Assembly (NCBI GenBank): GCA_945925985.1
Contig: CAMELV010000018.1
Location: 1-64,000 of the forward strand
Source of the DNA: Comamonas sp. lk
GTDB lineage: Bacteria; Pseudomonadota; Gammaproteobacteria; Burkholderiales; Burkholderiaceae_C
DNA length: 64,000 bases
Direction: 5' to 3'
Part shown: positions 29,440-40,864 of the stretch, piece by piece
How the letters are laid out: the number at the start of each line of letters is the position of its first letter
How positions within the stretch are numbered: the stretch's first letter is position 1
Program-made: the position numbers and the translations under genes
The notes under the pieces: model-generated
Seen by the model: the letters and a program-made list of their open reading frames with translations, nothing else
Told to the model about the DNA's origin: nothing
Databases searched by the model: none

Positions 29440-31410
29440 ATGGCCGTCAAACCCAGCATTGAATACTCTGAATCGTCGATCCGCGTGCTCAAGGGGCTGG
29501 AGCCCGTCAAGCAGCGCCCGGGCATGTACACCCGCACCGACAATCCCTTGCACGTCATTCAGGAGGTGCTCGACAACGCCGCCGACGAAGCGCTGGCAGG
29601 GCATGGCAAAAAAATTCGGGTGATCTTGCACGCCGACGGCGCCGTCAGCGTCGAGGACGACGGGCGCGGCATTCCGTTTGGACTGCATGCTGAAGAAAAT
29701 GCACCGGTGATCGAGCTGGTCTTTACCCGCTTGCATGCTGGCGGCAAGTTCGACAAGGGGCAGGGCGGCGCCTACAGTTTCTCCGGCGGCCTGCACGGCG
29801 TGGGCGTCAGCGTCACCAACGCACTGGCCAAGCGGCTGGAGGTCACCACGTACCGCGAAGGCATGGTGGCGCAGTTGGCGTTCTCGGGCGGCGACGTTAT
29901 TGAACCGCTACAAACCCGCAAGGCCGCCGAGGGCGACCGCAAATCCGGCACCTCGGTTCGGGTCTGGCCCGATGCCCGCTACTTTGAGTCCCCCAACCTG
30001 CCCATGGCCGAGCTGGTGCACCTGCTGCGCAGCAAGGCCGTGCTCATGCCGGGCGTCACCGTGACGCTGGTGAACGAAAAAGCCAAAGAGACGCAAAGCT
30101 GGGTCTATAAAGGTGGACTGCGCGATTACCTGCTGCAGACCCTGCATGGCGAGCCGGTGATCCCGCTGTTTGAGGGTGAGGGCTTTGCCGATGCGCAGCA
30201 CGACAGCTTTGCCGACGGCGAGGGTGCCTCCTGGTGTGTGGCCTTTACCGAAGACGGCCAACCGGTGCGCGAAAGCTATGTCAACCTGATCCCAACCAGT
30301 GCCGGCGGCACCCACGAGAGCGGCCTGCGTGACGGCCTGTTCCAGGCGGTCAAGAGTTTCATTGAATTGCACGCACTGGCCCCCAAAGGCGTCAAGCTGC
30401 TGCCTGAAGACGTGTTTGCCCGCGCCAGCTATGTGCTGTCGGCCAAGGTGCTCGACCCACAGTTTCAGGGTCAGATCAAGGAGCGGTTGAACTCGCGCGA
30501 TGCGGTGCGGCTGGTCTCGGGCTTTGTCCGCCCGGCGCTTGAGCTATGGCTCAACCAACACGTTGAATACGGCAAAAAATTGGCCGAGCTGGCGATCAAG
30601 GCGGCACAAAGCCGGCAAAAGGCCGGGCAGAAGGTGGAAAAGCGCAAGGGCTCCGGTGTGGCGGTGTTGCCCGGTAAGCTGACAGACTGCGAGAGCCGTG
30701 ATCTGGCGCACAACGAGGTCTTTTTGGTGGAGGGCGACTCGGCCGGCGGCAGCGCCAAGATGGGGCGTGACAAAGAAAGCCAAGCCATTTTGCCGCTGCG
30801 GGGCAAGGTGCTCAACACCTGGGAGGTGGAGCGCGACCGGCTGTTTGCCAACAACGAGATCCATGACATTGCGGTGGCGATCGGTGTTGACCCGCATGGC
30901 CCGCTCGACTCGCCCGACCTCAGTGGCTTGCGTTACGGCAAGGTTTGCATCCTGTCGGATGCCGATGTGGACGGCTCGCACATCCAGGTGCTGTTGCTGA
31001 CGCTGTTTTTCCGGCATTTTCCCAAGTTGATAGAGACCGGCCATGTCTATGTGGCGCGGCCGCCACTGTTTCGGGTCGATGCGCCGGCGCGTGGCAAAAA
31101 GCCGGCGTCCAAGGCCTATGCGCTCGATGAAGCTGAACTCACCGCCATTTTGGACAAGCTGCGCAAGGAGGGTGTGCGCGACTCTGCTTGGAGCATCAGC
31201 CGCTTCAAGGGTCTGGGTGAGATGAACGCCGAGCAGTTGTGGGAGACCACACTCAACCCCGACACCCGCCGCCTGTTGCCGGTGCAACTCGGCTCCATGG
31301 ACTTTGCGCAGACTGAGGGCCTGATCACCAAGCTGATGGGCAAGGGTGAGGCCGCCGCCCGCCGTGAGCTGATGGAGCTGCACGGCGACTCGGTCGAGAT
31401 TGATGTGTGA
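29440..31410 (+). CDS. parE: DNA topoisomerase IV subunit B
   Basis: 656 aa. The GHKL ATPase domain shows EVLDNAADEAL, DDGRGIPFG and GLHGVGVSVTNAL. The TOPRIM domain shows VEGDSAGGSAKMGRDK and SDADVDGSHI. It decatenates daughter chromosomes with ParC. Its length and the nearby parC separate it from GyrB. The stop codon overlaps the start of the lytic transglycosylase. Confidence 0.94.
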   Translation: MAVKPSIEYSESSIRVLKGLEPVKQRPGMYTRTDNPLHVIQEVLDNAADEALAGHGKKIRVILHADGAVSVEDDGRGIPFGLHAEENAPVIELVFTRLHAGGKFDKGQGGAYSFSGGLHGVGVSVTNALAKRLEVTTYREGMVAQLAFSGGDVIEPLQTRKAAEGDRKSGTSVRVWPDARYFESPNLPMAELVHLLRSKAVLMPGVTVTLVNEKAKETQSWVYKGGLRDYLLQTLHGEPVIPLFEGEGFADAQHDSFADGEGASWCVAFTEDGQPVRESYVNLIPTSAGGTHESGLRDGLFQAVKSFIELHALAPKGVKLLPEDVFARASYVLSAKVLDPQFQGQIKERLNSRDAVRLVSGFVRPALELWLNQHVEYGKKLAELAIKAAQSRQKAGQKVEKRKGSGVAVLPGKLTDCESRDLAHNEVFLVEGDSAGGSAKMGRDKESQAILPLRGKVLNTWEVERDRLFANNEIHDIAVAIGVDPHGPLDSPDLSGLRYGKVCILSDADVDGSHIQVLLLTLFFRHFPKLIETGHVYVARPPLFRVDAPARGKKPASKAYALDEAELTAILDKLRKEGVRDSAWSISRFKGLGEMNAEQLWETTLNPDTRRLLPVQLGSMDFAQTEGLITKLMGKGEAAARRELMELHGDSVEIDV

Positions 31411-32309
31411 TGCGCAACCGGCCCATGAGCTTTGTCGTCGTTAAGGGTCTAATTGGCCTGAAGCCCCCGTATTTACTGGGTTTGTTGCTCTTTTTTTTGC
31501 AGCAATCCGCGCTTGCCGACATATGGGCCTTTGTGGATGACCGAGGGGTGACGCACATGGCTTCCGAGCAGATCGATGCGCGCTACCAGCTGTTTTCACG
31601 CGGCCATGACACCGTGGTCCCGGTTGCCCCTCCCATGCCTGATCGGGTTTTGCAGGTGCAGGCGCTGCCGCCGCTGAGCGCGGAGCCGGCTGCGTCGGCG
31701 CTGGGGGTATCGGCTTTTTTTGAGCGCTCACCGGCCTACCGCCAAGTGCTCCAGCAGGTGCGCGAAGCGTCGGCGCAACACGACATCGAGCACGAGCTAC
31801 TGCAAGCGCTGATTGCCACCGAGTCTGGCTTTGACACCTCCGCGGTGTCACCCAAGGGCGCGGTGGGTTTGATGCAGGTGCTGCCGGCCACAGCAGCGCG
31901 TTTTGGCGTGGCCGCAGACCGGACCGCCACCATTGAGAAGAAGCTGATGGACCCTCGCATCAATCTGGCAACCGGCAGCCGCTACCTGCGCCATCTTTTC
32001 AACTTGTTCCCTGGCCAGCTTGAGCTGGCACTGGCCGCTTACAACGCCGGCGAAGGGGCCGTCCAAGTTGCGGGCAATGCCATTCCCAATTTTTTAGAAA
32101 CCAAAAATTACGTCAATACTGTGATGCAGATTTATCGTACGCTTAAGCCGGCGGCGCCAGTGGCTGCGCCCCCGCCCCCGCCAGAGCCGCCGCGAACGTT
32201 GGCACCAGCGGCCCCCGTGATCATCCGGGGCGGCGCCCTCAATCGCGGCAACATGATGCCTTCAATGACCGCGCCGCTGCCCCGGTTAGCGTCTCCCGCC
32301 ACGCCTTAG
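31407..32309 (+). CDS. Lytic transglycosylase (SLT domain)
   Basis: 300 aa. The signal peptide ends near SALADI. The SLT domain (about 120-235) has the catalytic Glu in IATESGFDTSAVSPKGAVG, then LMQVLPATA and the AYNAGEGAV phrase. The C-terminus is Pro/Ala-rich. It cleaves peptidoglycan in the periplasm. A possible dispersed-repeat copy lies in the signal-peptide coding region. It starts within the parE stop (GTG 31407 or ATG 31410) and precedes parC in one operon. Confidence 0.85.
   Translation: MMRNRPMSFVVVKGLIGLKPPYLLGLLLFFLQQSALADIWAFVDDRGVTHMASEQIDARYQLFSRGHDTVVPVAPPMPDRVLQVQALPPLSAEPAASALGVSAFFERSPAYRQVLQQVREASAQHDIEHELLQALIATESGFDTSAVSPKGAVGLMQVLPATAARFGVAADRTATIEKKLMDPRINLATGSRYLRHLFNLFPGQLELALAAYNAGEGAVQVAGNAIPNFLETKNYVNTVMQIYRTLKPAAPVAAPPPPPEPPRTLAPAAPVIIRGGALNRGNMMPSMTAPLPRLASPATP
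31450..31492 (-). repeat. Possible dispersed 43-bp repeat, copy D
   Basis: On the minus strand this matches copy A at roughly half of 43 positions, best at the end (GGGGCTTCAGGCCAA against GGGCTGGAGGCCAAAA). It encodes part of the transglycosylase signal peptide. The match is weaker than A to B. Confidence 0.3.
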
Positions 32310-32341
32310 CGCTAAGCCCACCGCCTGACCCTTAGTCCCCA

Positions 32342-34702
32342 ATGAGCGACCACCCCCCCCTGGATTTTCTTGCCAATCCGCCGCCCGAGAGTCCCGAGGC
32401 GCCCGGATTGGGCAGTTATGCGCAGCGCGCCTACCTGGAGTACGCCCTCAGCGTGGTCAAGGGCCGGGCTTTGCCCGATGTCTGCGACGGCCAAAAGCCG
32501 GTCCAGCGCCGCATCCTGTATGCCATGTCGCGCATGGGCTTGGGCTTTGGCGGCGCCAACGGCAACACCGGCGCCAAGCCGGTCAAGAGTGCCCGCGTGG
32601 TGGGCGATGTGCTGGGCCGGTTTCACCCGCATGGCGACCAGGCTGCCTACGACGCGCTGGTGCGCATGGCGCAAGATTTCAGCCAGCGCTACCCGCTGAT
32701 CGACGGCCAGGGCAATTTCGGCAGCCGCGACGGCGACGGCGCTGCGGCCATGCGCTACACCGAGTCCCGGCTGGCCAAGATCACCAGCCTGTTGCTTGAT
32801 GAGATCGACGAGGGCACGGTCGAGTTTGTGCCCAACTACGACGGCTCCACGGTTGAGCCGCGCCAGTTGCCGGCCCGGCTGCCCTTCGCCCTGCTCAACG
32901 GCGCCAGTGGCATTGCCGTGGGCCTGGCCACTGAAATCCCCAGCCACAACCTGCGCGAGGTAGCCGACGCCTGCGTGGCGCTGATCAAGTCGCCCAAATT
33001 GAGTGACGACGAACTGTTGGCCCTGATTCCCGGGCCCGACTTCCCGGGTGGCGCCCAGATCATCAGCCCGGCCGCTGACATCGCCGAGGCCTACCGAAGT
33101 GGTCGCGGCTCACTGAAATGCCGGGCGCGCTGGAAGATTGAAGACCTGGCGCGCGGCCAGTGGCAGCTGGTCATCACCGAGCTGCCGCCCGGCGTCAGCA
33201 CCCAGCGGGTCCTCGAAGAAATCGAGGAGCTGACCAACCCCAAAGTCAAGGCCGGCAAAAAAGCCTTGTCACAAGACCAGAACCAGCTTAAAGCCAGTCT
33301 GCTGGCGGTGTTGGATGTGGTGCGCGATGAATCCAGCAAAGACGCCGCCGTGCGCCTGGTCTGCGAACCCAAGACCAGCCGCATCAGCCAGCAGGAGCTG
33401 ATCACCACGCTGCTGGCGCACACCAGCCTGGAAACCTCCTCGCCCATCAACCTGACCATGGTCGGGCTGGATGGCCGCCCTACGCAAAAGTCTTTGCGCC
33501 AGATGCTGCTGGAGTGGATCGAATTCCGCCAGACCACCATCGAGCGGCGCTCGCGCCACCGGCTCGACAAGGTGCTGGACCGCATCCATATTCTGGAGGG
33601 GCGGCAGCTGGTGCTGCTCAATATTGACGAGGTGATCGCCATCATCCGCCAATCGGACGAACCCAAGGCTGCCTTGATGGCGCGGTTTGGCTTGTCGGAG
33701 CGGCAGGCCGAAGACATTCTGGACATCCGCCTGCGGCAGTTGGCGCGGCTAGAAGCCATCAAAATCGAGCAGGAGTTGGCGGGGCTGCGCGAGGAACGCC
33801 AACGCCTGGAGGATATTTTGGCCAGCCCGGCAGCACTGCGCCGCCTGATGGTGAAAGAAATTGAGGGCGACGCCAAAGCCTTTGCCGACCCGCGTCGCAC
33901 CCTGATTCAGGCCGAGAAAAAAGCCGTGCTGGAGGTCAAGGTGCTGGACGAGCCGGTGACGGTGGTGGTCAGCCAAAAGGGCTGGGTGCGGGCCCGCACT
34001 GGCCACGGCCACGAGGCCGGCAGCTTTGCCTTCAAGGCTGGAGACGGCTTGTACGGTACGTTTGAATGCCGCACCGTGGACACCCTGCTGGGCTTTGGCA
34101 GCAACGGCCGGGTTTATTCGGTGCCGGTGTCGGTGCTACCCGGCGCTCGCGGTGACGGCCAACCCATCACCAGCCTGATCGAATTGGAGGCGGGGACCGA
34201 GTTGCTGTACTACCACGCCGGTCCGGCCAGTGCCAGCCTGCTGCTGAGCAGTTCGGGCGGCTATGGCTTCACCGCCACGGTGGCACACATGGTGTCGCGC
34301 CTCAAGGCCGGTAAGGCCTTCGTGACCTGCAACGCGGGCGAGACCTTGTGCCGGCCTTCGGTGGTGGCGTCTGAGGCGGGTTTGGTGCCGACGCCGCCTG
34401 CCAGCCACGTGGCCTGCGCCTCGGCGGGCGGGCGTGTGTTGACCTTTGAGATCACCGAGCTCAAGCAGATGGCCGGCGGCGGGCGTGGCCTGATGCTGAT
34501 CGACCTGGAGGCCAAAGACAGCCTGGCTGGTGCTGCGGCCTACACCCGCAGCATCCGCATCGACGGTATCGGGCGCGGCGGCAAGCTGCGCGAAGAAACC
34601 CTGGAGATCCGCAGCCTGAACAACGCCCGTGCGGTGCGCGGGCGCAAGGGCAGGGCGGCTGATTTTGGTTTTAAGCCGACGTCGGTGACGCGCCTCGAGT
34701 AA
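32342..34702 (+). CDS. parC: DNA topoisomerase IV subunit A
   Basis: 786 aa. The breakage-reunion domain has [21 protein letters not shown] and the active-site Tyr in AMRYTESRL. The C-terminal beta-pinwheel follows with [16 protein letters not shown]. The quinolone-resistance region before the Tyr reads [14 protein letters not shown], with no Ser at the position usual in E. coli. Its last 32 bases overlap the convergent LysR gene. Confidence 0.94.
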   Translation: MSDHPPLDFLANPPPESPEAPGLGSYAQRAYLEYALSVVKGRALPDVCDGQKPVQRRILYAMSRMGLGFGGANGNTGAKPVKSARVVGDVLGRFHPHGDQAAYDALVRMAQDFSQRYPLIDGQGNFGSRDGDGAAAMRYTESRLAKITSLLLDEIDEGTVEFVPNYDGSTVEPRQLPARLPFALLNGASGIAVGLATEIPSHNLREVADACVALIKSPKLSDDELLALIPGPDFPGGAQIISPAADIAEAYRSGRGSLKCRARWKIEDLARGQWQLVITELPPGVSTQRVLEEIEELTNPKVKAGKKALSQDQNQLKASLLAVLDVVRDESSKDAAVRLVCEPKTSRISQQELITTLLAHTSLETSSPINLTMVGLDGRPTQKSLRQMLLEWIEFRQTTIERRSRHRLDKVLDRIHILEGRQLVLLNIDEVIAIIRQSDEPKAALMARFGLSERQAEDILDIRLRQLARLEAIKIEQELAGLREERQRLEDILASPAALRRLMVKEIEGDAKAFADPRRTLIQAEKKAVLEVKVLDEPVTVVVSQKGWVRARTGHGHEAGSFAFKAGDGLYGTFECRTVDTLLGFGSNGRVYSVPVSVLPGARGDGQPITSLIELEAGTELLYYHAGPASASLLLSSSGGYGFTATVAHMVSRLKAGKAFVTCNAGETLCRPSVVASEAGLVPTPPASHVACASAGGRVLTFEITELKQMAGGGRGLMLIDLEAKDSLAGAAAYTRSIRIDGIGRGGKLREETLEIRSLNNARAVRGRKGRAADFGFKPTSVTRLE

Positions 34703-35597
34703 CCTGTTCCGCCGTTTGGCGCAGCAGCTTGACCGTGGCCTGTTGCGTCAGCGTGGCCGGGCGCAGGGCACTGGTGGCCAGGGCCACCAGAATACGCAGG
34801 GGCGGATCGCCGATCGGCCGCAGCGAAAACGCCGAGGGCCGCACCGAGCTGGCCACCGCATTGCGTGACAGGACCGCGCTGCCGGCGCCATCCGCCACCA
34901 GATCCAGAATGGCCGATACCCCGTCAATCTCCAGTGCAACGTGGGGTCGGCAGCCAATGCGGGCCAGTTCGGACTCCACATGCATCCGAATGGCGTTGGG
35001 CCGGCTGGGGATCACCAGCGGTAAATCGGCCAGGGCACGCAGCGCCAGGGCAGCCGGCGGTGGGTCTTCAGCCAGACCGGGCGGGCGTGCCTGTACCAGC
35101 ACCAGTTCCTCGACCATCAGGGGTTTGATGTCGATATCGGCGCCGGCTTGGGCGTTGTAGAGCACGACGATGTCTAGCCTGCCATTCCGCAGTGACTCGA
35201 GCAGGGCCACTGACAGGCCCTCGCTGATGGACAGGCTGGCCTCGGGCATGGTCTGGCGGAAAGCGCGGGTCAGGGGCACCGTCAGCACCCGGGCCAGGCT
35301 GGTCGGCAGGCCTACGGCCACGCGGCCTGCCAGGGCGCCGCGCAGGCGGCCCAGTTCCTCGTGGGCATGCTGCACTTGGTGCAGGATGCCTCGGCCGTGG
35401 GCCAGCAACAGTTTCCCGGCTTCGGTGGGAACGGCGCCACGCCCGTTGCGCACCAGCAGGTTCTGGCGCAGCTCCACCTCCAGCAGACGCACTTGCCGGC
35501 TCAATGCCGGTTGCGCCACGTTCAATGCCAATGACGCTCGTGTGAAGCTGCCCAGTTCAGCCACGCGGACAAAGTAGGTCAGTTGCTTCAGATCCAT
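34671..35597 (-). CDS. LysR family regulator of the protocatechuate operon
   Basis: 308 aa. The winged helix-turn-helix is N-terminal ([32 protein letters not shown]), followed by a type-2 periplasmic-binding-like effector domain from about residue 90. It is divergent from ligU with a 105-base spacer, the classic LysR arrangement. The effector is probably a pathway intermediate, but the sequence does not show which. Autorepression from the shared spacer is expected for the family. Confidence 0.82.
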   Translation of the reverse strand: MDLKQLTYFVRVAELGSFTRASLALNVAQPALSRQVRLLEVELRQNLLVRNGRGAVPTEAGKLLLAHGRGILHQVQHAHEELGRLRGALAGRVAVGLPTSLARVLTVPLTRAFRQTMPEASLSISEGLSVALLESLRNGRLDIVVLYNAQAGADIDIKPLMVEELVLVQARPPGLAEDPPPAALALRALADLPLVIPSRPNAIRMHVESELARIGCRPHVALEIDGVSAILDLVADGAGSAVLSRNAVASSVRPSAFSLRPIGDPPLRILVALATSALRPATLTQQATVKLLRQTAEQVTRGASPTSA

Positions 35598-35702
35598 TTT
35601 GAATAAATTGCCATAACCAAGACTTTATTATGCCAATTTGTTATATCTGCTAGTGGCGGCGATCGCTGGTGCCAAGGTGGTGCAACGCCGACAATTCAGC
35701 CT
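35598..35702. promoter_or_regulatory. Divergent promoter region between LysR gene and ligU
   Basis: The first half is markedly AT-rich. It holds dyads such as ATAAC (35613-35617) facing GTTAT (35640-35644) and AATAA (35602-35606) facing TTATT (35625-35629), with spacings longer than a single T-N11-A box. It is a likely LysR binding area. No exact promoter is assigned. Confidence 0.45.
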
Positions 35703-36833
35703 ATGCAGACCGCTATTCCCTCCCTCTTCATGCGGGGCGGCAGCTCCCGCGGCCCGTTTTTTCTGGCCTCCGACCTGCCCACCGACATCCCCACCCGCGA
35801 CCGGGTGCTGTTGGCTGTGATGGGCTCGCCCGACCGGCGCCAGATCGACGGCATGGGGGGCGCCCACCCGCTGACCAGCAAGGTCGGCATCGTCAGCCGC
35901 AGCAGTACGCCGGGTGTGGCGCTGGATTTTTTGTTTGCCCAGTTGCAGCCGGACAAGGACACGGTAGATACCAGCCCCAACTGCGGCAACATGCTGGCGG
36001 CCGTGGTGCCGTTTGCGCTGGAGCGGGGCCTGATCGACCCACAAGGCGACACCACCACGGTGCGGGTGCTGACGCTCAACACCGACATGCAGTGCGATGT
36101 GACCGTGCAAACCCCGATGACGCCGCAGGGCCGGCGCGTGCGCTACGACGGTGACGCCCGGATTGACGGTGTGCCCGGCACCTCGGCGCCGATCACCATC
36201 AATTTCCTGGACACCGCAGGTTCGGTTTGCTCAGGCCTGCTCCCCACCGGCCAGGTGCGTGACGTGGTGACCGTCACGGGTGAGGGCTTTGCACCCTTCA
36301 CCTTGCCGGTGACCTGCATTGACAACGGCATGCCGCTGGTGATGTTTCAGGCCGCAGATGTGGGCTGCACCGGCTACGAGACGGTCGCCGAGCTCAATGC
36401 TAACAATGCGCTCAAGCAGCGCATTGAGGTCTTGCGGATCCAGACCGGGCAGCTGATGGGTCTGGGCGATGTGAGCGCCAAGAACTACCCCAAGATGACG
36501 CTGATCGCCCCGCCGCGCGGTGGCGGCAGCCTGTGCACCCGCAGCTTCATCCCGCACGTCTGCCACGACGCCATTGGCGTGCTGGCAGCGGTCACGGTCG
36601 GTACGGCCTGTGTGCTCCAAGGCTCGGTGTGCGAGGGCGTGGCAGTGATGCCAGCCGGCCATGAACCCCGGGTGTCGGTCGAGCACCCCACCGGTGAATT
36701 CAGTGTGGCGCTGGGGCTGGACCCGGCCAACCCGCAAAACGTGACCCGCGCCGCCTTGCTGCGTACGGCCCGCCTGATCATGCGCGGCGAGGTGATGGTC
36801 CCCACCGCGGTGTGGGCTGGCCAGTCCGCCTGA
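35703..36833 (+). CDS. ligU: 4-oxalomesaconate tautomerase (PrpF family)
   Basis: 376 aa, equivalent to PmdU of Comamonas and GalD of Pseudomonas. It isomerises keto/enol and double-bond forms of 4-oxalomesaconate between PDC hydrolysis and hydration. PrpF-fold marks are FMRGGSSRGPFF at the start and the catalytic cysteine in SPNCGNMLAAVVPFA. MPAGHEPRVSVEHPTG is typical at the C-terminus. It is first gene of the seven-gene operon. Confidence 0.9.
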   Translation: MQTAIPSLFMRGGSSRGPFFLASDLPTDIPTRDRVLLAVMGSPDRRQIDGMGGAHPLTSKVGIVSRSSTPGVALDFLFAQLQPDKDTVDTSPNCGNMLAAVVPFALERGLIDPQGDTTTVRVLTLNTDMQCDVTVQTPMTPQGRRVRYDGDARIDGVPGTSAPITINFLDTAGSVCSGLLPTGQVRDVVTVTGEGFAPFTLPVTCIDNGMPLVMFQAADVGCTGYETVAELNANNALKQRIEVLRIQTGQLMGLGDVSAKNYPKMTLIAPPRGGGSLCTRSFIPHVCHDAIGVLAAVTVGTACVLQGSVCEGVAVMPAGHEPRVSVEHPTGEFSVALGLDPANPQNVTRAALLRTARLIMRGEVMVPTAVWAGQSA

Positions 36834-36863
36834 ACCCCAATCAGCCAAGACCAGAGAACCCCC

Positions 36864-37907
36864 ATGAGCCAACAAACCTTGATCATTGACTGCCACGGCC
36901 ACTACACCACCGCGCCCAAGGCGCTGGAGACCTGGCGCAACCGGCAGATTGCCGCCTTGAATGACCCGGCCAACCGGCCCCGCGTGGCCGAGCTGGTGAT
37001 CAGCGACGACGAGCTGCGCGAGAGCATCGAGACCAACCAGCTGCGCCTGATGCGCGAGCGCGGCAGCGACCTGACCATCTTCAGCCCGCGCGCGAGCTTT
37101 ATGGCGCACCACATTGGCGACTTTGAGGTGTCCAGCACTTGGGCCGCCATTTGCAACGAGCTGTGCTACCGCGTCAGCCAGCTGTTCCCGGACCATTTCA
37201 TTCCGGCTGCCATGCTGCCGCAAAGCCCGGGTGTCGACCCGGCCACCTGCATCCCCGAGCTGGAGCGCTGCGTGCGCGACTATGGCAACGTCGGCATCAA
37301 CCTCAACCCCGACCCCTCGGGTGGCCACTGGACCTCGCCGCCTTTGAGCGACCGCGCCTGGTATCCGATTTACGAAAAAATGGTCGAGCACAGCATTCCG
37401 GCCATGATTCACGTGTCGACCAGCTGCAACAGCTGCTTCCACACCACCGGCGCGCACTACCTGAACGCCGACACCACGGCCTTTATGCAGTGCCTGACCA
37501 GCGACCTTTTCAAGGATTTCCCCACGCTCAAGTTCATCATTCCGCACGGCGGCGGCGCCGTACCCTACCACTGGGGCCGTTTCCGTGGCCTGGCGCAAGA
37601 GCTGAAAAAACCGCTGCTCAAGGACCACCTGCTCAACAACATCTTCTTTGACACCTGCGTCTACCACCAGCCCGGCATTGACCTGCTGACCAAGGTGATC
37701 CCGGTGGACAACATCCTGTTTGCCAGCGAGATGATCGGCGCGGTGCGGGGCATCGACCCGGAAACTGGACACTATTTTGACGACACCAAGCGCTACATTG
37801 AGGCCTCGACCATCGTTGTCGGGGATGACCGCCACAAGATTTACGAGGGCAACGCTCGCCGCGTGTTCCCGCGCCTGGACGCGGCCCTCAAGGCGCGCGG
37901 CCACTGA
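36864..37907 (+). CDS. ligJ: 4-oxalomesaconate hydratase (amidohydrolase type)
   Basis: 347 aa, PmdE in Comamonas. It adds water to 4-oxalomesaconate to give 4-carboxy-4-hydroxy-2-oxoadipate. Metal ligands of the amidohydrolase fold are in IDCHGHY at the N-terminus. The fold continues with MIHVSTSCN and IPHGGGAVPYHWGR, and FASEMIGAVRG near the C-terminus. It is not related to the GalB-type hydratase. Confidence 0.92.
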   Translation: MSQQTLIIDCHGHYTTAPKALETWRNRQIAALNDPANRPRVAELVISDDELRESIETNQLRLMRERGSDLTIFSPRASFMAHHIGDFEVSSTWAAICNELCYRVSQLFPDHFIPAAMLPQSPGVDPATCIPELERCVRDYGNVGINLNPDPSGGHWTSPPLSDRAWYPIYEKMVEHSIPAMIHVSTSCNSCFHTTGAHYLNADTTAFMQCLTSDLFKDFPTLKFIIPHGGGAVPYHWGRFRGLAQELKKPLLKDHLLNNIFFDTCVYHQPGIDLLTKVIPVDNILFASEMIGAVRGIDPETGHYFDDTKRYIEASTIVVGDDRHKIYEGNARRVFPRLDAALKARGH

Positions 37908-37928
37908 GCGATCAAGGAGAAACTGACC

Positions 37929-38612
37929 ATGTACGAATTAGGTGTTGTGTACCGCAACATTCAGCGCGCTGACCGCGCCACCGCCGACGCCCTGGCCGCT
38001 TTGGGTTCGGCCACCGTGCACGAGGCCATGGGCCGTGTCGGTCTGCTCAAGCCCTATATGCGCCCCATTTACGCCGGTGCCCAGGTGTCGGGCACGGCGG
38101 TGACCGTGCTGCTGCACCCTGGCGACAACTGGATGATGCATGTGGTGGCTGAGCAGATCCAGCCCGGCGACGTGGTGGTGGCGGCCATCACCGCCGAATG
38201 CACGGACGGCTACTTTGGCGACCTGCTGGCCACCAGTTTCCAGGCGCGTGGTGCCCGGGCTCTGGTGATCGACGCCGGCGTGCGCGACGTGAAAGAGCTC
38301 ACCCGCATTGGTTTCCCGGTCTGGAGCAAAGCCATTTCCAGCAAGGGCACCATCAAGGCCACGTTGGGCTCGGTCAATATTCCGGTGGTGTGTGCGGGCA
38401 TGATCGTCACACCGGGCGACGTGATCGTGGCTGATGATGACGGTGTGGTCTGCGTGCCGGCCGCGCTGGCCGGTAAAACGCTGGAGGCGGCGCAAAAACG
38501 CGAAGCCAATGAGGGCGAGAAGCGCGCCAAGCTGGCCGCCGGCGTGCTGGGCCTGGACATGTACAAGATGCGCGAACCGCTGGCAGCCGCCGGCCTGCGC
38601 TACATCGACTAA
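37929..38612 (+). CDS. ligK: 4-carboxy-4-hydroxy-2-oxoadipate aldolase
   Basis: 227 aa, PmdF in Comamonas. It cleaves the hydroxy-oxoadipate to pyruvate and oxaloacetate. It belongs to the RraA-like class II pyruvate aldolases, with [16 protein letters not shown] (metal-binding Asp) and [20 protein letters not shown]-like spacing upstream (AAGGAGAAACTGACC) gives a strong ribosome site. Confidence 0.93.
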   Translation: MYELGVVYRNIQRADRATADALAALGSATVHEAMGRVGLLKPYMRPIYAGAQVSGTAVTVLLHPGDNWMMHVVAEQIQPGDVVVAAITAECTDGYFGDLLATSFQARGARALVIDAGVRDVKELTRIGFPVWSKAISSKGTIKATLGSVNIPVVCAGMIVTPGDVIVADDDGVVCVPAALAGKTLEAAQKREANEGEKRAKLAAGVLGLDMYKMREPLAAAGLRYID

Positions 38613-38627
38613 CCTCGGGCCACCACC

Positions 38628-39560
38628 ATGAGCAAACCCACCACGGGTGATTTCACCAAGACGGCCGGCTGGCTGGACTGGTATGACGGCCCGGCCCGGC
38701 CCCGCTTCCAGCTGCCGGCCGGGGCTGTGGACGCCCATTGCCATGTGTTTGGCCCGGGAGCCGAGTTTCCCTACGCCCCCGAGCGCAAGTACACGCCCTG
38801 CGACGCGTCCAAAACACAGCTGTTTGCCTTGCGCGACCACCTGGGCTTTGCCCGTAATGTGATTGTGCAGGCCACGTGTCATGGCGCCGACAACCGCGCC
38901 TTGGTGGACGCCTGCGTCGCCTCAGGCGGCCAAGCGCGTGGCGTGGCCACCGTCAAACGCAGCATCAGCGACGCCGAGCTGCACGCCCTGCACGCCGCTG
39001 GCGTGCGGGGCGTGCGCTTCAACTTTGTCAAACGGCTGGTGGACTTCACGCCCAAAGACGAGTTGCTGGAGATTGCGCACCGCATCAAGACGCTGGGCTG
39101 GCATGTGGTGATCTATTTTGAGGCGGTGGATTTGCCCGAGCTGTGGGACTTTTTCACCACCCTGCCCACCACCGTGGTGGTGGACCATATGGGCCGGCCG
39201 GACGTGAGCAAACCCCTGGACGGACCGGAGTTTGAGTTGTTCGTAAAGTTTATGCGCGAGCACCCCAATGTGTGGAGCAAGGTGAGCTGCCCCGAGCGCC
39301 TGAGCCTGACCGGCCCTAAGGCGCTACAGGGCGAGGCCCATGCCTACCGCGATGTGCTGCCCTTTGCCCGCCGTATCGTCGAGAGCTTTCCTGACCGGGT
39401 GCTGTGGGGCACTGATTGGCCGCACCCCAACCTGAAGGACCATATGCCCGACGACGGCCTGCTGGTCGACTTTATTCCGCACATCGCCACCACGCCCGAG
39501 CTCCAGACCAAGTTGCTCGTCACCAACCCCATGCGCCTCTACTGGCCCGAAGAGAAATAA
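38628..39560 (+). CDS. ligI: 2-pyrone-4,6-dicarboxylate lactonase
   Basis: 310 aa, PmdD in Comamonas. It hydrolyses PDC to 4-oxalomesaconate. An amidohydrolase-superfamily barrel with VDAHCHVFGPG at strand 1 and LWGTDWPHPNLKDHMPDDG at strand 8, the catalytic Asp lying in the latter. It is 15 bases after ligK and directly abuts ligA. Confidence 0.93.
   Translation: MSKPTTGDFTKTAGWLDWYDGPARPRFQLPAGAVDAHCHVFGPGAEFPYAPERKYTPCDASKTQLFALRDHLGFARNVIVQATCHGADNRALVDACVASGGQARGVATVKRSISDAELHALHAAGVRGVRFNFVKRLVDFTPKDELLEIAHRIKTLGWHVVIYFEAVDLPELWDFFTTLPTTVVVDHMGRPDVSKPLDGPEFELFVKFMREHPNVWSKVSCPERLSLTGPKALQGEAHAYRDVLPFARRIVESFPDRVLWGTDWPHPNLKDHMPDDGLLVDFIPHIATTPELQTKLLVTNPMRLYWPEEK

Positions 39561-40864
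<1,304 letters not shown>

Noticed and set aside
36231-37904. 557-codon open frame on the minus strand across ligU and ligJ
   Set aside because: It is a shadow of two well-supported genes in GC-rich DNA. Its translation is Gly/Val/His-rich without any family motif.
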